Origin: Membranipora membranacea
Taxonomy: Eukaryota; Bryozoa; Gymnolaemata; Cheilostomatida; Membraniporidae
Assembly (NCBI GenBank): GCA_914767715.1
Contig: OU612073.1
Coordinates: 9,612,001-9,676,000 of the forward strand
Direction of reading: 5' to 3'
Length of the DNA stretch: 64,000 bases
Positions within the stretch are counted from its first letter, which is position 1. Every line of letters begins with the position of its first letter. The position numbers were made by a program, and so were the translations under genes. The notes beneath the pieces were generated by a model. The model worked only from the letters and a program-made list of their open reading frames with translations, ran no database searches and had not been told where the DNA came from. Shown here one piece after another: positions 1 to 10,743 of the stretch.

Positions 1-668
1 GTTTACCTGGTTGATGATGTTAGCGATGCGATTATGAAGTCACCATATAGGCTTGCCTTTGACTTCTCACCAGTACAGTGGAGTAATATCCGAAAATCTA
101 TTACAAGGGTTTGGGCAGCATTGTTATATTGAAGTAATTTGTAATAAGGCGAGTTTAATGACTGAATATCATCAATGGGGAAATCAGGTGGTTTACCTGG
201 TTGATGATGTTAGCGATGCAATTATCTAGTCACCATAACAGCTTGCCTGTGCCTTTCCTTCAGTAGTGTGGAGTAATATCCCATAAACCAATACAGGTTA
301 TGTCAAGAATGCGCAATTTGTATGAATGTTACTTTAAATTAAACACCTTGGTGTTGTCACTAACTGTCAATTGCAAGTGATTTGTGTCAGAATTGACTCA
401 TCACAATAGGAGTGATAACCACTGATTAAATAATCTCTAATATGGAGATTACACATATATTTTCTGCTAGGGGCTCATTCCCACTCCTTGATGGTATTAT
501 TGATGGATAACCGTTTGTGTAGAAATTTGCCTATTTGAAAGACCAAAATACCAAGCATTGTAAGCGAAGTGAAGTGAAAGACAGCCCCCTTCCCGTGAAG
601 GCGCTTTGCTTGAATAAACAACGACAAGGTGTTCATTAAGGTACCTTCCTGTCTCCCTAGCTTTGAAG
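1..668. repeat. SCO intron remainder with a two-copy 190-bp tandem repeat
   Basis: No coding exon is seen. The first bases (GTTTACCTGGTTGATGATGT) recur at 191, and similarity continues for about 110 bp in each copy, so the segment is an imperfect direct repeat with a 190-bp period. The stretch lies upstream of a phase-0 splice acceptor of the SCO terminal exon, so it is probably part of that gene's last intron. The stretch from about 310 to 668 shows nothing I can identify. Short open frames here have no recognisable similarity. Confidence 0.55.
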
Positions 669-843
669 GATGTTCAGGAAATGAAATGCGGACAGATGGT
701 CCAAAGCTTGGTATCAATGAGGAATAGTTAGTTATGAAATTTTATCCATGATCCCATAATTATCAATCTGAAACCTGGGCTGTTTGAAGCACCATGTCTC
801 ATGCTTTACTGTGGCTTATCTTCTTACATTTTCATATTTTCAG

Positions 844-1014
844 GTTGACCATTCTATCATCAGTTACTTGGTGAACCCAGACGGCGAGTTTACGGAATAC
901 TTTGGTCAAAATAAAACAGCGTCAGAAGTCTTCAATGGTTGTAAGGACCACATGGAGCGCTGGAACAAACAGCACGGTATATCAGTACCTAAGGTTTCCA
1001 CCGCAAAAGGATAG
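844..1014 (+). CDS. SCO1/SCO2-like: SCO1/SCO2-type copper chaperone, terminal exon (partial gene)
   Basis: This is the last coding exon of a SCO-family protein, the mitochondrial inner-membrane thioredoxin-fold chaperone that delivers copper to the CuA site of cytochrome c oxidase subunit II. It encodes 56 residues plus TAG. The exon opens with VDHSIISYLVNPDGEF and continues EYFGQNK, matching the C-terminal strand and helix of SCO1/SCO2, where VDH contains the conserved copper-ligand histidine. A pyrimidine-rich tract and TTTTCAG end at 843, giving a phase-0 acceptor. The two copper-ligand cysteines (CxxxC) and the membrane anchor must be in exons left of the window. The C-terminal tail after HMERW is longer than in human SCO1. 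The gene converges on HLCS, with about 1.0 kb between stop codons. SCO1 and SCO2 cannot be separated on this fragment. Confidence 0.85.
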   Translation, partial: VDHSIISYLVNPDGEFTEYFGQNKTASEVFNGCKDHMERWNKQHGISVPKVSTAKG

Positions 1015-2020
1015 GTGATATTGCTGACTCGCACCTGGTGTTCTATGCTTGGTGCATTCAAGGAGTTAGTCTCTAACTCCTTGGGTGCACTCTCGCCTAA
1101 CTCTCTGTGTGTCATGGTAAACCAGTTCTCTGATGCCACATTGAAAGCGCAAGATGTGTTAATTAATACGGTGTTGTCGGAAATGATATTTCTTCACAGT
1201 ATGACTTGAAGGGTTTATGTCAAACACTTGTGTGCAGAAAATTTGGACGAATGTTGCACTGGTTGAGCTTGTCTTTATTTATTGTTCTGTTCTAGACAAA
1301 ATACAAAGGGATTATAAAATTGAAACATTGTTCTTTATTACGTTGAACATGTTCTCATATGCCACATTCAAACGCCTCACTACTATGGCAGGGAAATGAG
1401 ACCTGTGTTGATAATACGGCAATGTTGAGAAAGTGAAGGAAAAAAAAAGACAGTAAGGACAAAACATCACATGACATCAACCAAATTACCGGTCTATTAT
1501 ACAGTGCATCCAATTAGTAGTATTGCAACAATATATTGAGTTCCAGAAAAAAATATAGGTTGAAAAAAATGAACAAAACACATGCAACAATAGTGTGTAT
1601 CTGTTTGGTAAAATTTAAACGAATTTTGGTGAGCACGAGGCGTTTCTATTTATCCTTGGTGATATAATGTCAACCGTAGCTGAGTCACAAAAGGTTTGAT
1701 TGGAGTCTGCTATGGAGATTTTCCTATTTGTAATCTTTTGGATAATTTGAGAGCCTCTGATGTCAGTGTTGCAGCTGGCTTTGCTGACTGGTAGATTAAA
1801 GTTGGCCTGCTGGCCACCGAACCCTGACATACATTTCAGGCCCAAATATCGGTCAGTATATAATACTGTGTTAGACTTAGTTCTTCAGCGCTCTTATATT
1901 AGAAGCAAGGCTGATATTACTGATCACGACTAACAGGAGTTGCAGAGGCCATATTCTGAAAATACTGCCAAATCTCTCTTGTTTCTGTGTGGTGAATCTC
2001 CCACTGGGGAGAATGTGCTA
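1015..2020. other. Convergent 3' region between SCO and distal HLCS cassette
   Basis: About 1 kb between the SCO stop (+) and the distal HLCS stop (-), presumably containing both 3' UTRs. On the - strand an AATAAA-type signal is readable at 1274-1279 (TTTATT on +). The short open frames here are not conserved in a coding manner between the two duplication units. The same arrangement is repeated in unit 2 at 9730-10743, with the matching AATAAA at about 9987-9992. Confidence 0.4.
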
Positions 2021-5000
2021 TTAAGTTTTCAATTTGATGAGATTATGCATTATATCAAAACTGTTTCCATCTGGTTGGACGCTCATCAGCTCCCCGTCCT
2101 CTCTCTGTAAAAGTAGGAATCCATGGCTATCAAGCCCTATGATCAAAGCTTGTGTCACATCATCTTTAGGGACGTCTACCCAAACACCTGTATGCATCCA
2201 GTGTTTATAATACTCGTTCAAGTACTCTGTTTTATCACTGTTGATCAAGTCTACAACAGAAAGAAATATCCTTAAAATGATATGCAACACGCTTGAACTA
2301 TTTTTAGAGAAAACAGCGCAAAACACCTTATTGCACTGCGCTGCTTTCCGATTCCTGTTTATTTCTGGTGATATGATATACCACTTCCGTGCTGGAAGGC
2401 TAGCACCCTCAGCTACCGCGTACTAGACCCCCCTTATGAGCAGTTACTCGTCAGTCTTTATTACATAATCCCTTTTGCAACTTCTACGTTGTGTTTGCAC
2501 TTTGAGTCAGAATACAAACACGACATAGAAAGGTTTGAGTTGCAGAACCGACTCCGGCATATCTATCTCAAAAAACAGGAGTAAAAAAAAAGCCTATTCT
2601 CCCACTAAGAGTTTTTGGGGAATATAACACAAAATAAGGTAGATTATTCATAATAATGCAATTTTAGCATAATGGCAAAACTCAAGACTTACAGGCTTGC
2701 TTCAAACTAACAGTACTGCCGATACACTGTACACTGTCATGATATAATTGACTAAATCAGTTACAGGAATAAAAAATTGGAAAATATGTTGATTGATTTC
2801 GGTTCATCACATATTTTGACTGGTTCTGAGCAAAGAATATATTATTGTTTAAAATACAGACCAGTCAATATCTCCATTTCTGAGCATATTCTCGCCGCCA
2901 TCCATTCCACGGACACCCTCGGTATATTCGTCTGCTCTGACTCATTGTAGCCGTCAATAATATCGTTAACATTAACAGTAGGCTTCTGGTTTGCCACATT
3001 AACTCCGATACCTACAATAGAGAATAGGTTTCTCAACTGTTAAGGCTTGTCGAGAATTGCAGCAAAATCGCACAATTTCGGGAGTGGTGCGACCACTGCA
3101 ATTGTAGACCACAAAATCGCAGTATCGCAGGAGTCGTGCCACCTCTGCACGTGGCCGCGATTCCAGTCGCAGAAGTTCAGCAATGTCAGAATCCTGCGAC
3201 GCCCCAACTGCGATGGTAGCCTGAGATTTTATTGTGGACCATGGTCGTGTGATTTCATTGGTTTTGCAACAGCTTGACCTTTTTACTTTCCAGCCCACAA
3301 TGCATTGTCTCTTGTAAATATGGCAATACAGTAGCAGCCATTTATCAGTAATGAAGTAGTTAGTAGTGTGAACACCAAAGTTCCTCACATTCTTCACTCA
3401 CTCCAGCCTTCTCTGGGAGCAAGAAAGCAGCATGCCTTCATACATAGTTCACCCTGATTTGATGGATATAATAAAATAATACAGAATCTTATATGACAAG
3501 AGTGAGTGAGTGAGTGAGACTGAGCGAGTGGCCAGCGAAGAAATTTTGGTAAATGTTTTGACAATATCTTACAACTTGTGCAATTGTGAACTATGGCTGC
3601 GACCTGCTGCAATGGCTGCTGCAACCTACTGCAACTCTACAATATTGCAGCGGTCTGCAATTGTGAACCATTGATTTTTAAAACCCTGCAACAACACTGC
3701 AACAACACTGCAACTCACTGCAGCCGTCTTACCACCAACTCTGCAATTCTAGACCGGCCTTTATGCGACCTTTTACAACTTTTGTTTCAATTCTAGGTAC
3801 ATATTACATAGCGGAAGTTGGTTAATCCTTGGCATCAATCCAATGGAGGTTTTTTTCTTTCTCACTTGTAAATTCACAGGTTCTATTATGTAATAGAAAC
3901 CCCGGGTAATTCCTGGCCTTGAGCAAAGGGAAGTTTTTTTATTTCTCACTTAAATGACTGACTTGTTAATTTGCGGGTTCTATTACATAATAGAAACTAT
4001 ATTCTTGGCTTTGATGTAATGGATGTTTTTTTCTTTCTCACTTAAATAGTTGACTTGTTAATTACAAAATGTGAGGAACCAGAAAACCCCCACATTCTAA
4101 TGCTGTCATCATATTTCTCAATCACAGACAAAATAGTAGATTGAGTCTCCTATCTGACAGCCCCCCCCCCCCAGCCAGGTTAGATCCAAATAGTGCACCA
4201 CTTGATGTCTTATCACATTAACTTTACCCTGAACACACCTGCGGGCTTAGTTGGAAGAACTCCCGGACCTTCGGGCCTTGTAAGAAGAGCTTGCAACAAG
4301 ATCTATTTTTCTAATTACACCCAGAACCAGTGACCTCCACATGCAAAAGTTGGAGACCTTCGGGCAAGTTCACAAGCACACTGATCCCATGATATACTAT
4401 TGCATGTATATGTCTGATCGATGGAGAGTGAATATTCCATAGCCAGAAAATATTCCATGCACAACCATTAATCGCAATGAATTTTAATGGGTTACAAAAC
4501 AAAACTGATCCTAACCAACTTTGCCCGGTATGGTGGTTACTTCCAAACGACTGGCCATGCTTATGTGATAACGGGCTAGTGAACTTCCAGCTAAAGGTTG
4601 GTAAACTGGCACCAAAGATTTTATCGTACAGGCACTGAAATTTTAGTTTGCTAAGCAACACTTTAGCTGCAGTGTTCTAGACCTGAAATTCGAATAATAT
4701 TATTATTAAGAGATTCTGTTTACTCTAATGGATAATGTTGGTCCCCTCAGAGTCATAATAGATATAAAAATTCACTTCTTTTAGACTTTATCCGAAGAAC
4801 CAAATTAACTTAGAACTCCTTGCTTAGAACATAGAAACCAAATTATCTGTATAGGTTTTATTGTCATTTAAGTCTAAATTTTAGGGTATTACTAAATTTT
4901 GCAACCAAGATAGGTCTTTTAAGGCAGTAGTGCTGTCCACAATCACAAGGTTGATTAATAGGCGACACCACAAACCAAACACCTGTGGTACTCAAGCGAA

Positions 5001-7468
5001 CCTCACAATCTTAAAATAGACTAAGATGAACTGTACAAATTTGTTGCAAAGTTGACTCCTGCTGCCTCAGCCTTGAAAATAAGTTTAAAATGTCATTTCA
5101 TGCGCTGTCAGTGCTTTGAACTCTGCCTGCCTACCATTTGTCATGTAAATTTTAAAATGTCAACACATCCAACGTGGTACACAGCAGCCCCAAGGGAAAG
5201 GCATCCTATGTCATAGCTTATAGGAAAAGATGCAACACGCTGGTTGTTGACTTCTTCAATTTGATTGATGTGCAACTTTCGTGATCACATTGGCCTTGAG
5301 ATCAACAACTCTATTCACTCGAAAAACATGAAAAACATAAAATTTTCACATGATAAGTGATTCACCAAACTCCCCCTTATTTTTTCTACTTGAATTATAA
5401 TCAAATTGCATGTCATCAATTATTTCAAGCACATGTGCATTATTGCTAGCTTCTAACGTTCAGTGGTATTTGATTATTTACAATCTACTCAGCATGATGA
5501 ACAATTGAATTTCTGTTACTAAAAATAATGTCTCCAGTGATATTTGTAAATCATGTTTTAATCTGACCGACCTCCAGTTGTTGTTCTTTTGGTGTTTAAT
5601 TTATGAAAACATGTCCTCAAATCAAAGCACCAAAGATTTATAGTTCTATCAATAGTGATCGATTTGGGAATGAGACCCCTAGCAGGCCTCATTCATCTCA
5701 GTAAGGGAACACAAAATCATTCGTCTTAGCAAGAAGAAAAATTGAAGTGAATTTTGACTGCTTAAAGTGAATTAGAATTAAATTAATTAGAATTAGAATT
5801 AAAGGTTGCATTTCATCCTATGTAGTAACAAGTGTTCATGCACTAGCTTAGTGGAAGTTTGATCAAGTTTTCCAGTGTTTTGGGTTGCTCCCCCTTTCCA
5901 AGGTTTATACGTAGGATGGGAGCGACCTGAATACAGGAAAATTAGATCAAATTCAGTCCAACACTGTTCTAGCTTGTAATAGATAAGAGAATTTATGAAA
6001 ACGCTTCGATAGTATCTTTAGAGAATCTATGACATTCAACATGATTCTACACTCTGATTCCAAAGCAAGGAAGCATTAGATCAAGTTTGATCCATTTTGC
6101 CAGCGCTGAAGTTGTCCCCCCCCCCCTCTACAGACATGTTGCGCCAGTAGAGGGGGCAACTCCGACGCTAGCAAAATAGATCACACTCTATCTAACGGAT
6201 CTTTGTCAGACCAGTGTTTAGAGTACTCAGCTTACCGACTGTGGCGTGAAGGCAATTCTGTAGAATAGTAGATTTGACTATGACTCCTCCAATTTTAACT
6301 TTACCATAGTAGAGATCATTTGGCCATTTGACCGATATTCTGTAAGGACTGTCTGCTGTTTTCTAAATAATTTCGAATTATCATAATTAAAATCAAATGA
6401 AGAGTTTCAACTGAGAGAAAAAAGATAAGTAACTTTCACAGCGTGTTCCGAAATAAGTAAGGCAAAGATTTCGGAACATTTTCATTGGTCAAAATTGGAG
6501 TAAATTTATAAATCCAGGTAAGGAGGAACTAGCACTCCCAACTAGAAGTTGACCTGTAACCGGATTCACATTTGACCAGAATCCGCTTCAGACCAGACTA
6601 CATGATATCAGTGAGGCGTGCCTGATCTTGGGTTGTTATCATTATGAACTGCTAGATTCAATAATCTCAAACTCAATCTATCAAGGATTCGTGAGTGGAT
6701 ATCGTGCCCTCTTATTGCCTAGTGAATCATATTTCAGCGGAAATAAATGTGAGTGGGTATTGTTTTCTTGACAGCTTGCGGATGTCAACCTTCTTTTAGT
6801 TGCTCAATCAAACGATAAAACCACTGCAAGGGGGTAAGCAGGTTAAAATCTATTAGTGTTACTGATTCATCTGCCCTTTATTAGCTTTAATCAATCTATA
6901 AAACTGCGTCATCCTCATCACCGTGTAGAACTGACCAATTGAAACATAATCATAATAAAATCATTGATATGAATTTATGGATTAGTGGTAAAATACACAG
7001 TATGACTATTTGTGGAGAAATTACATCAGTATATAACTTTGTGTCAGTAATTGGATCTAGCTTAAATTCTGATAGAATTGACTTACTGCCCAGTAATTAC
7101 CTTTAAAAAACTCAGGCAAGCTACTTGACAAATGGTTTACAATGGGTCGGCTGTAGCGTTACTGAATATTTTGACCAATCAAAGATGTGATATTGTTTCC
7201 AGCAATCATACATAAGTTGCCGTATTTGGGGTCATATATGGTCTCCTAATCCATGAATATATATATGAGTGAAAGAAATACATGAATAAAGTGTATGTTA
7301 GACTCACTTTGCAAGGTAAGAGCTGTGAGATAGCCCTTGCTGCAGCTACAGCAGGTAGAGTTTGTATGAGTGCTGGAGCTTGTCCTAGGGCCGAGCTCAT
7401 CTCTATTCTTATATACATGGACATAGACAGAGAACCAAGAGGACTTAGCCAAGCATTATCTCCCCGAC
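2021..7468 (-). CDS. HLCS: HLCS distal 3' cassette: four duplicated biotin-protein ligase exons
   Basis: This is a second, complete copy of the last four HLCS exons: 7468-7308 (161 bp), 6362-6236 (127), 3011-2862 (150) and 2250-2021 (230, ending TAA). Splice phases and exon lengths are identical to the proximal cassette. Every frame is open and the acceptor and donor dinucleotides are intact. Encoded motifs are GRGDNAWLSPLG (biotinyl-AMP loop region), VKWPNDLYYG and KIGGV (catalytic core), GIGVNVANQKPT, and the C-terminal domain with HPDG-like VQPDGNSFD. Compared with the proximal cassette only two residues differ: Pro for Gln in NIPRVS, and Trp for Arg in HTGVWVDV. There is no upstream HLCS exon specific to this copy. 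It can be expressed only if the upstream exons skip the proximal cassette and its polyadenylation site, or if the duplicate is an assembly artefact. Confidence 0.85.
2090..3800. repeat. GCA-rich/inverted repeat islands in the HLCS penultimate region (unit 1)
   Basis: Two islands flank HLCS exon 3011-2862 and differ from the surrounding AT-rich intron. One is about 3045-3260, with repeated AATTGCAG, AATCGCA and GTGCGA words read in both directions around ATTGTGGACCAT. The other is about 3580-3790, rich in CTGCAA and ACTGCAACAACACTGCAA. They look like degraded inverted-repeat elements rather than exons. Unit 2 has the same islands, with the first shortened by about 80 bp (11780-11945 and 12240-12420). 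Confidence 0.4.
5850..6190. repeat. Two short palindromic MITE-like elements in HLCS intron (unit 1)
   Basis: Two inverted-repeat elements of about 110 bp lie at 5850-5960 and 6068-6190. Each reads outward-to-inward as GATCAAGTTT(TGAT), then CCAG...GTTGCTCCC, a centre, then the reverse complement (GGGGCAACTCC, GATCAAA). Unit 2 carries the same pair at about 15325-15435 and 15545-15660. Related elements occur at 43745-43885 and inside P450 introns at about 53920-54045, 58210-58350 and 63650-63775, so this is a dispersed family. Confidence 0.55.
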
Positions 7469-9556
7469 CTAAAAACCACAAGTATATAAAGGTAACAACA
7501 GCAGACAAACAAGCCTAAGCCCCCCCAGACTCTTGTCCCCCCCACCCGGGCAAACCTTCATACTCTTCTTATTACTTTATCCACCCCCCCCCCCCCCTTT
7601 AATGGGACACAACTCTGCCCCCAAGAGATCATTTTAAAGTGAATTTGAACAAAATTTTGTGTAAACTGCATGAAGACAAGAGCAAATTATTGTAAAACTA
7701 GTTCAGTGGGTGAAATACATCGGTTTAATCTCTCTGAAATTGTTTATCTTCCAACAATTTAGTTTTTTATACACTGCACCAAGGCAGTGCTGTCAAATCT
7801 TATTTTGACATTGACATAAACTCATAAAAATCTGAAACGATGCCTGTGGCACCAATTGTGAAGAGGTATAGGTGCCGGTATATGCCTGCATTTGGAGTTT
7901 CGAGCTGCCTGCAAAAAGCAATTGGCTGGCAGCTAACCAGTGGCATGGGAACGGCCGACAGGTAAATAGGACCAAACATTTAAGGTTGCATGATCATTCA
8001 TATCTTGTAAACCTGTCATGATCAAGTGTCGTACAATGGAATTTTGTTTTGCTTGTTTATTGCAGCTGCGCTGTGATTTTCCCTCTATCTGGCGCAAGTC
8101 CCTGAGACTCAAACTTGTTGGATTATGTAATTCATCGAGTTAAGGTACATGAAACCCATCCTTTCAAGATATTTTCCATGGAAGTCACCAAATCATAAGT
8201 AGTAGGCAACACCTTTACAAAGTGCTGCCTACCCTACCGGATTTGGAGTCTGTGCACTTCTATGGATTCTAATTGGCGCAATCCATTAGTCCAAACCTTT
8301 TCTGTTACGTATTCAACAAAAGTGACAAAACATAAAAGAGCTCTGAAATTGATCAGTTAATTAAAAAAAATCAACAACATTCTTGATAAGAGTAGTGCGA
8401 GGAGGCGGATAGACCATATTCAAGAATAGTTACTATTTTTCTACCACAAGAAAAATGAGTTTTTTAAAGTAAAATTTGATAATTTCTTAATCCTAACTCT
8501 TAAAACTGATTGGAAAATCCAGAAAAGACAGATTGTTATGCTCTTTGCGTTAAAATGTACAACGGGAAGATTACTCTTAAACTTCTCCGCGTCACTCATA
8601 TATTGTTATGCAATGACTAGAAAGAAGAACATTTTGGAGCATATGTGATGATATTATTAGTGGCCTAACATACTAACAGTAGTTGCGACCTCACCATTTT
8701 TCTTTAATACTTTATTTTTTAATACTTTACTAATACTTTTATTAATACCGTAATCTCAGTTAGTTTTTTATATACACATCAATACTCTGAGAATCGGCTG
8801 ACACTGTCAGTTCACAGTGTTCACCTCGGTGACGTTGTGCAAACCTTTGAAGTGACAACCGCTCAGTGCATTTTGACCATTACGATCAAAACACACTTCC
8901 ACCTATAACACTCCTGACGCAAGCGGTTTATTTAAAGTCAGTTCATAACATTGCAGTTGATTTGCTGACTTTTCCTTTTATTGGTTGAATATCACATGTT
9001 AGCCTAGATTCATATTCTACAGGTTACAAGCATCCATGGAATAAAGCGCGGTCAATCACCTGGTTATGAATTGTATAATTCACAGGTTTCTTTTATTTTC
9101 AAAGTATCTTTGTTATGCGTTAGCTTTGTCAAATGTGGAAATAATATTGACCGAAATTTCCATTAGCTAAACAGCTAAATTATATTCTTATCGAGAAGTT
9201 TTTTATTTGTTTAGAGTTATGACTTACTAGACTCAGTCGGGTGTTCATCTACAATCCAACTTCCAGCCAAATTAAATTCTGAACCAAGAGATTTAGGGAC
9301 TTCGCAGTTGAAAAACCCAAGAATAATTTCAATTTTATTGGCCGTTCAAGACTAATATGACAATGCACAAACAATAATAAATGGTAGAAAGATGTTCAGT
9401 AAATGAAATGCGGACAGATGGTCCAAAGCTTGTTATCAATGGGGAATAGTTACAGTTATGAAATTTAGCCATGATCCCATAATTATCAATCTGAAACCTG
9501 GGCTGTTTGAAGCACCATGTCTCATGCTTTACTGTGGCTTATCTTCTTACATTTTC

Positions 9557-9729
9557 GGGTTGACCATTCTATCATCAGTTACTTGGTGAACCCAGACGGC
9601 GAGTTTACGGAATACTTTGGTCAAAATAAAACAGCGTCAGAAGTCTTCAATGGTTGTAAGGACCACATGGAGCGCTGGAACAAACAGCACGGTATATCAG
9701 TACCTAAGGTTTCCACCGCAAAAGGATAG
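9557..9729 (+). pseudogene. SCO1/SCO2-like: Orphan duplicate of the SCO terminal exon with a lost splice acceptor
   Basis: This is the duplicate of the SCO last exon carried into unit 2. The 56-codon frame from VDHSII to TAG is intact. The bases just upstream read ACATTTTCGG before GTTGACC, where unit 1 reads ATATTTTCAG, and an 8-bp shortening lies in the pyrimidine tract. The invariant AG acceptor is therefore GG here. No other SCO exon was duplicated: the sequence to the left is the HLCS end of unit 1. It cannot be spliced in the ordinary way, so I call it a non-functional exon copy. Skipping it would leave the complete SCO gene ending at 1014. Confidence 0.8.
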
Positions 9730-10743
9730 GTGATATTGCTGACTCGCACCTGGTGTTCTATGCTTGGTGCATTCAAGGAGTTAGTCTCTAACTCCTTGGG
9801 TGCACTCTCGCCTAACTCTCTGTGTGTCATAGTAAACCAGTTCTCTGATGCCACGTTGAAAGCGCAAGATGTGTTAATTAATACGGTGTTGTCGGAAATG
9901 ATATTTCTTCACAGTATGACTTGAAGGGTTTATGTCAAACATTTGTGTGCAGAAAATTTGGAAGAATGTTGCACTGGTTGAGCTTGTCTTTATTTATTGT
10001 TCTGTTCTAGACAAAATACAAAGGGATTATAAAATTGAAACATTGTTCTTTATTACGTTGAACATGTTCTCATATGCCACATTCAAACGCCTCACTACTA
10101 TGGCAGGGAAATGAGACCTGTGTTGATAATACGGCAATGTTGAGAAAGTGAAGGAAAAAAGAAGACAGTAAGGACAAAACATGACATCAACCAAATTACC
10201 GGTCTATTATACAGTGCATCCAATTAGTAGTATTGCAACAATATATTGAGTTCCAGAAAAAAATATAGGTTGTAAAAAAATGAACAAAAAACATGCAACA
10301 ATAGTGTGTATCTGTTTGGTGAAATTTAAACGAATTTTGGTGAGCACGAGGCGTTTCTATATCCTTGGTGATATAGTGTCAACCGTAGCTGAGTCACAAA
10401 AGGTTTGATTGGAGTCTGCTATGGAGATTTACCTATTTGTAATCTTTTGGATAATTTGAGAGCCTCTGATGTCAGTGTTGCAGCTGGCTAGGAAAAATAT
10501 CATTCGATTTGCTGACTGATGGATTAAAGTTGGCCCGCTGGCCACTGAACCCTGACATACATTTCAGGCCCAAATATCGGTGAGTATATAATACCGTGTT
10601 AGACTTAGTTCTTCTCTTATATTAGAAGCAAGGCTGATATTACTGATCACGACTAACAGGAGTTGCAGAGGCCATATTCTGAAAATACTGCCAAATCTCT
10701 CTTGTTTCTTTGTTGTGAATCTCCCACTGGGGTGAATGTGCTA

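Larger units (their letters stand above)
669..9389. repeat. Segmental duplication, unit 1 (8.7 kb)
   Basis: This is the first unit of a direct head-to-tail duplication; unit 2 is 9391-18810. The left edge is GATGTTCAG (669 and 9391) and the right edge is AATGGTAGAA (ends 9389 and 18810). The two units abut with essentially no spacer. Similarity is high across the whole length, and exons, introns and embedded repeats are collinear. Unit 1 carries the functional-looking SCO last exon and one complete set of the four HLCS 3' exons. It is about 0.7 kb shorter than unit 2, mainly because it lacks the sequences at 13064-13384 and 13844-14364. A separate extra stretch of about 80 bp is present near 3120-3215. 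Confidence 0.95.
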
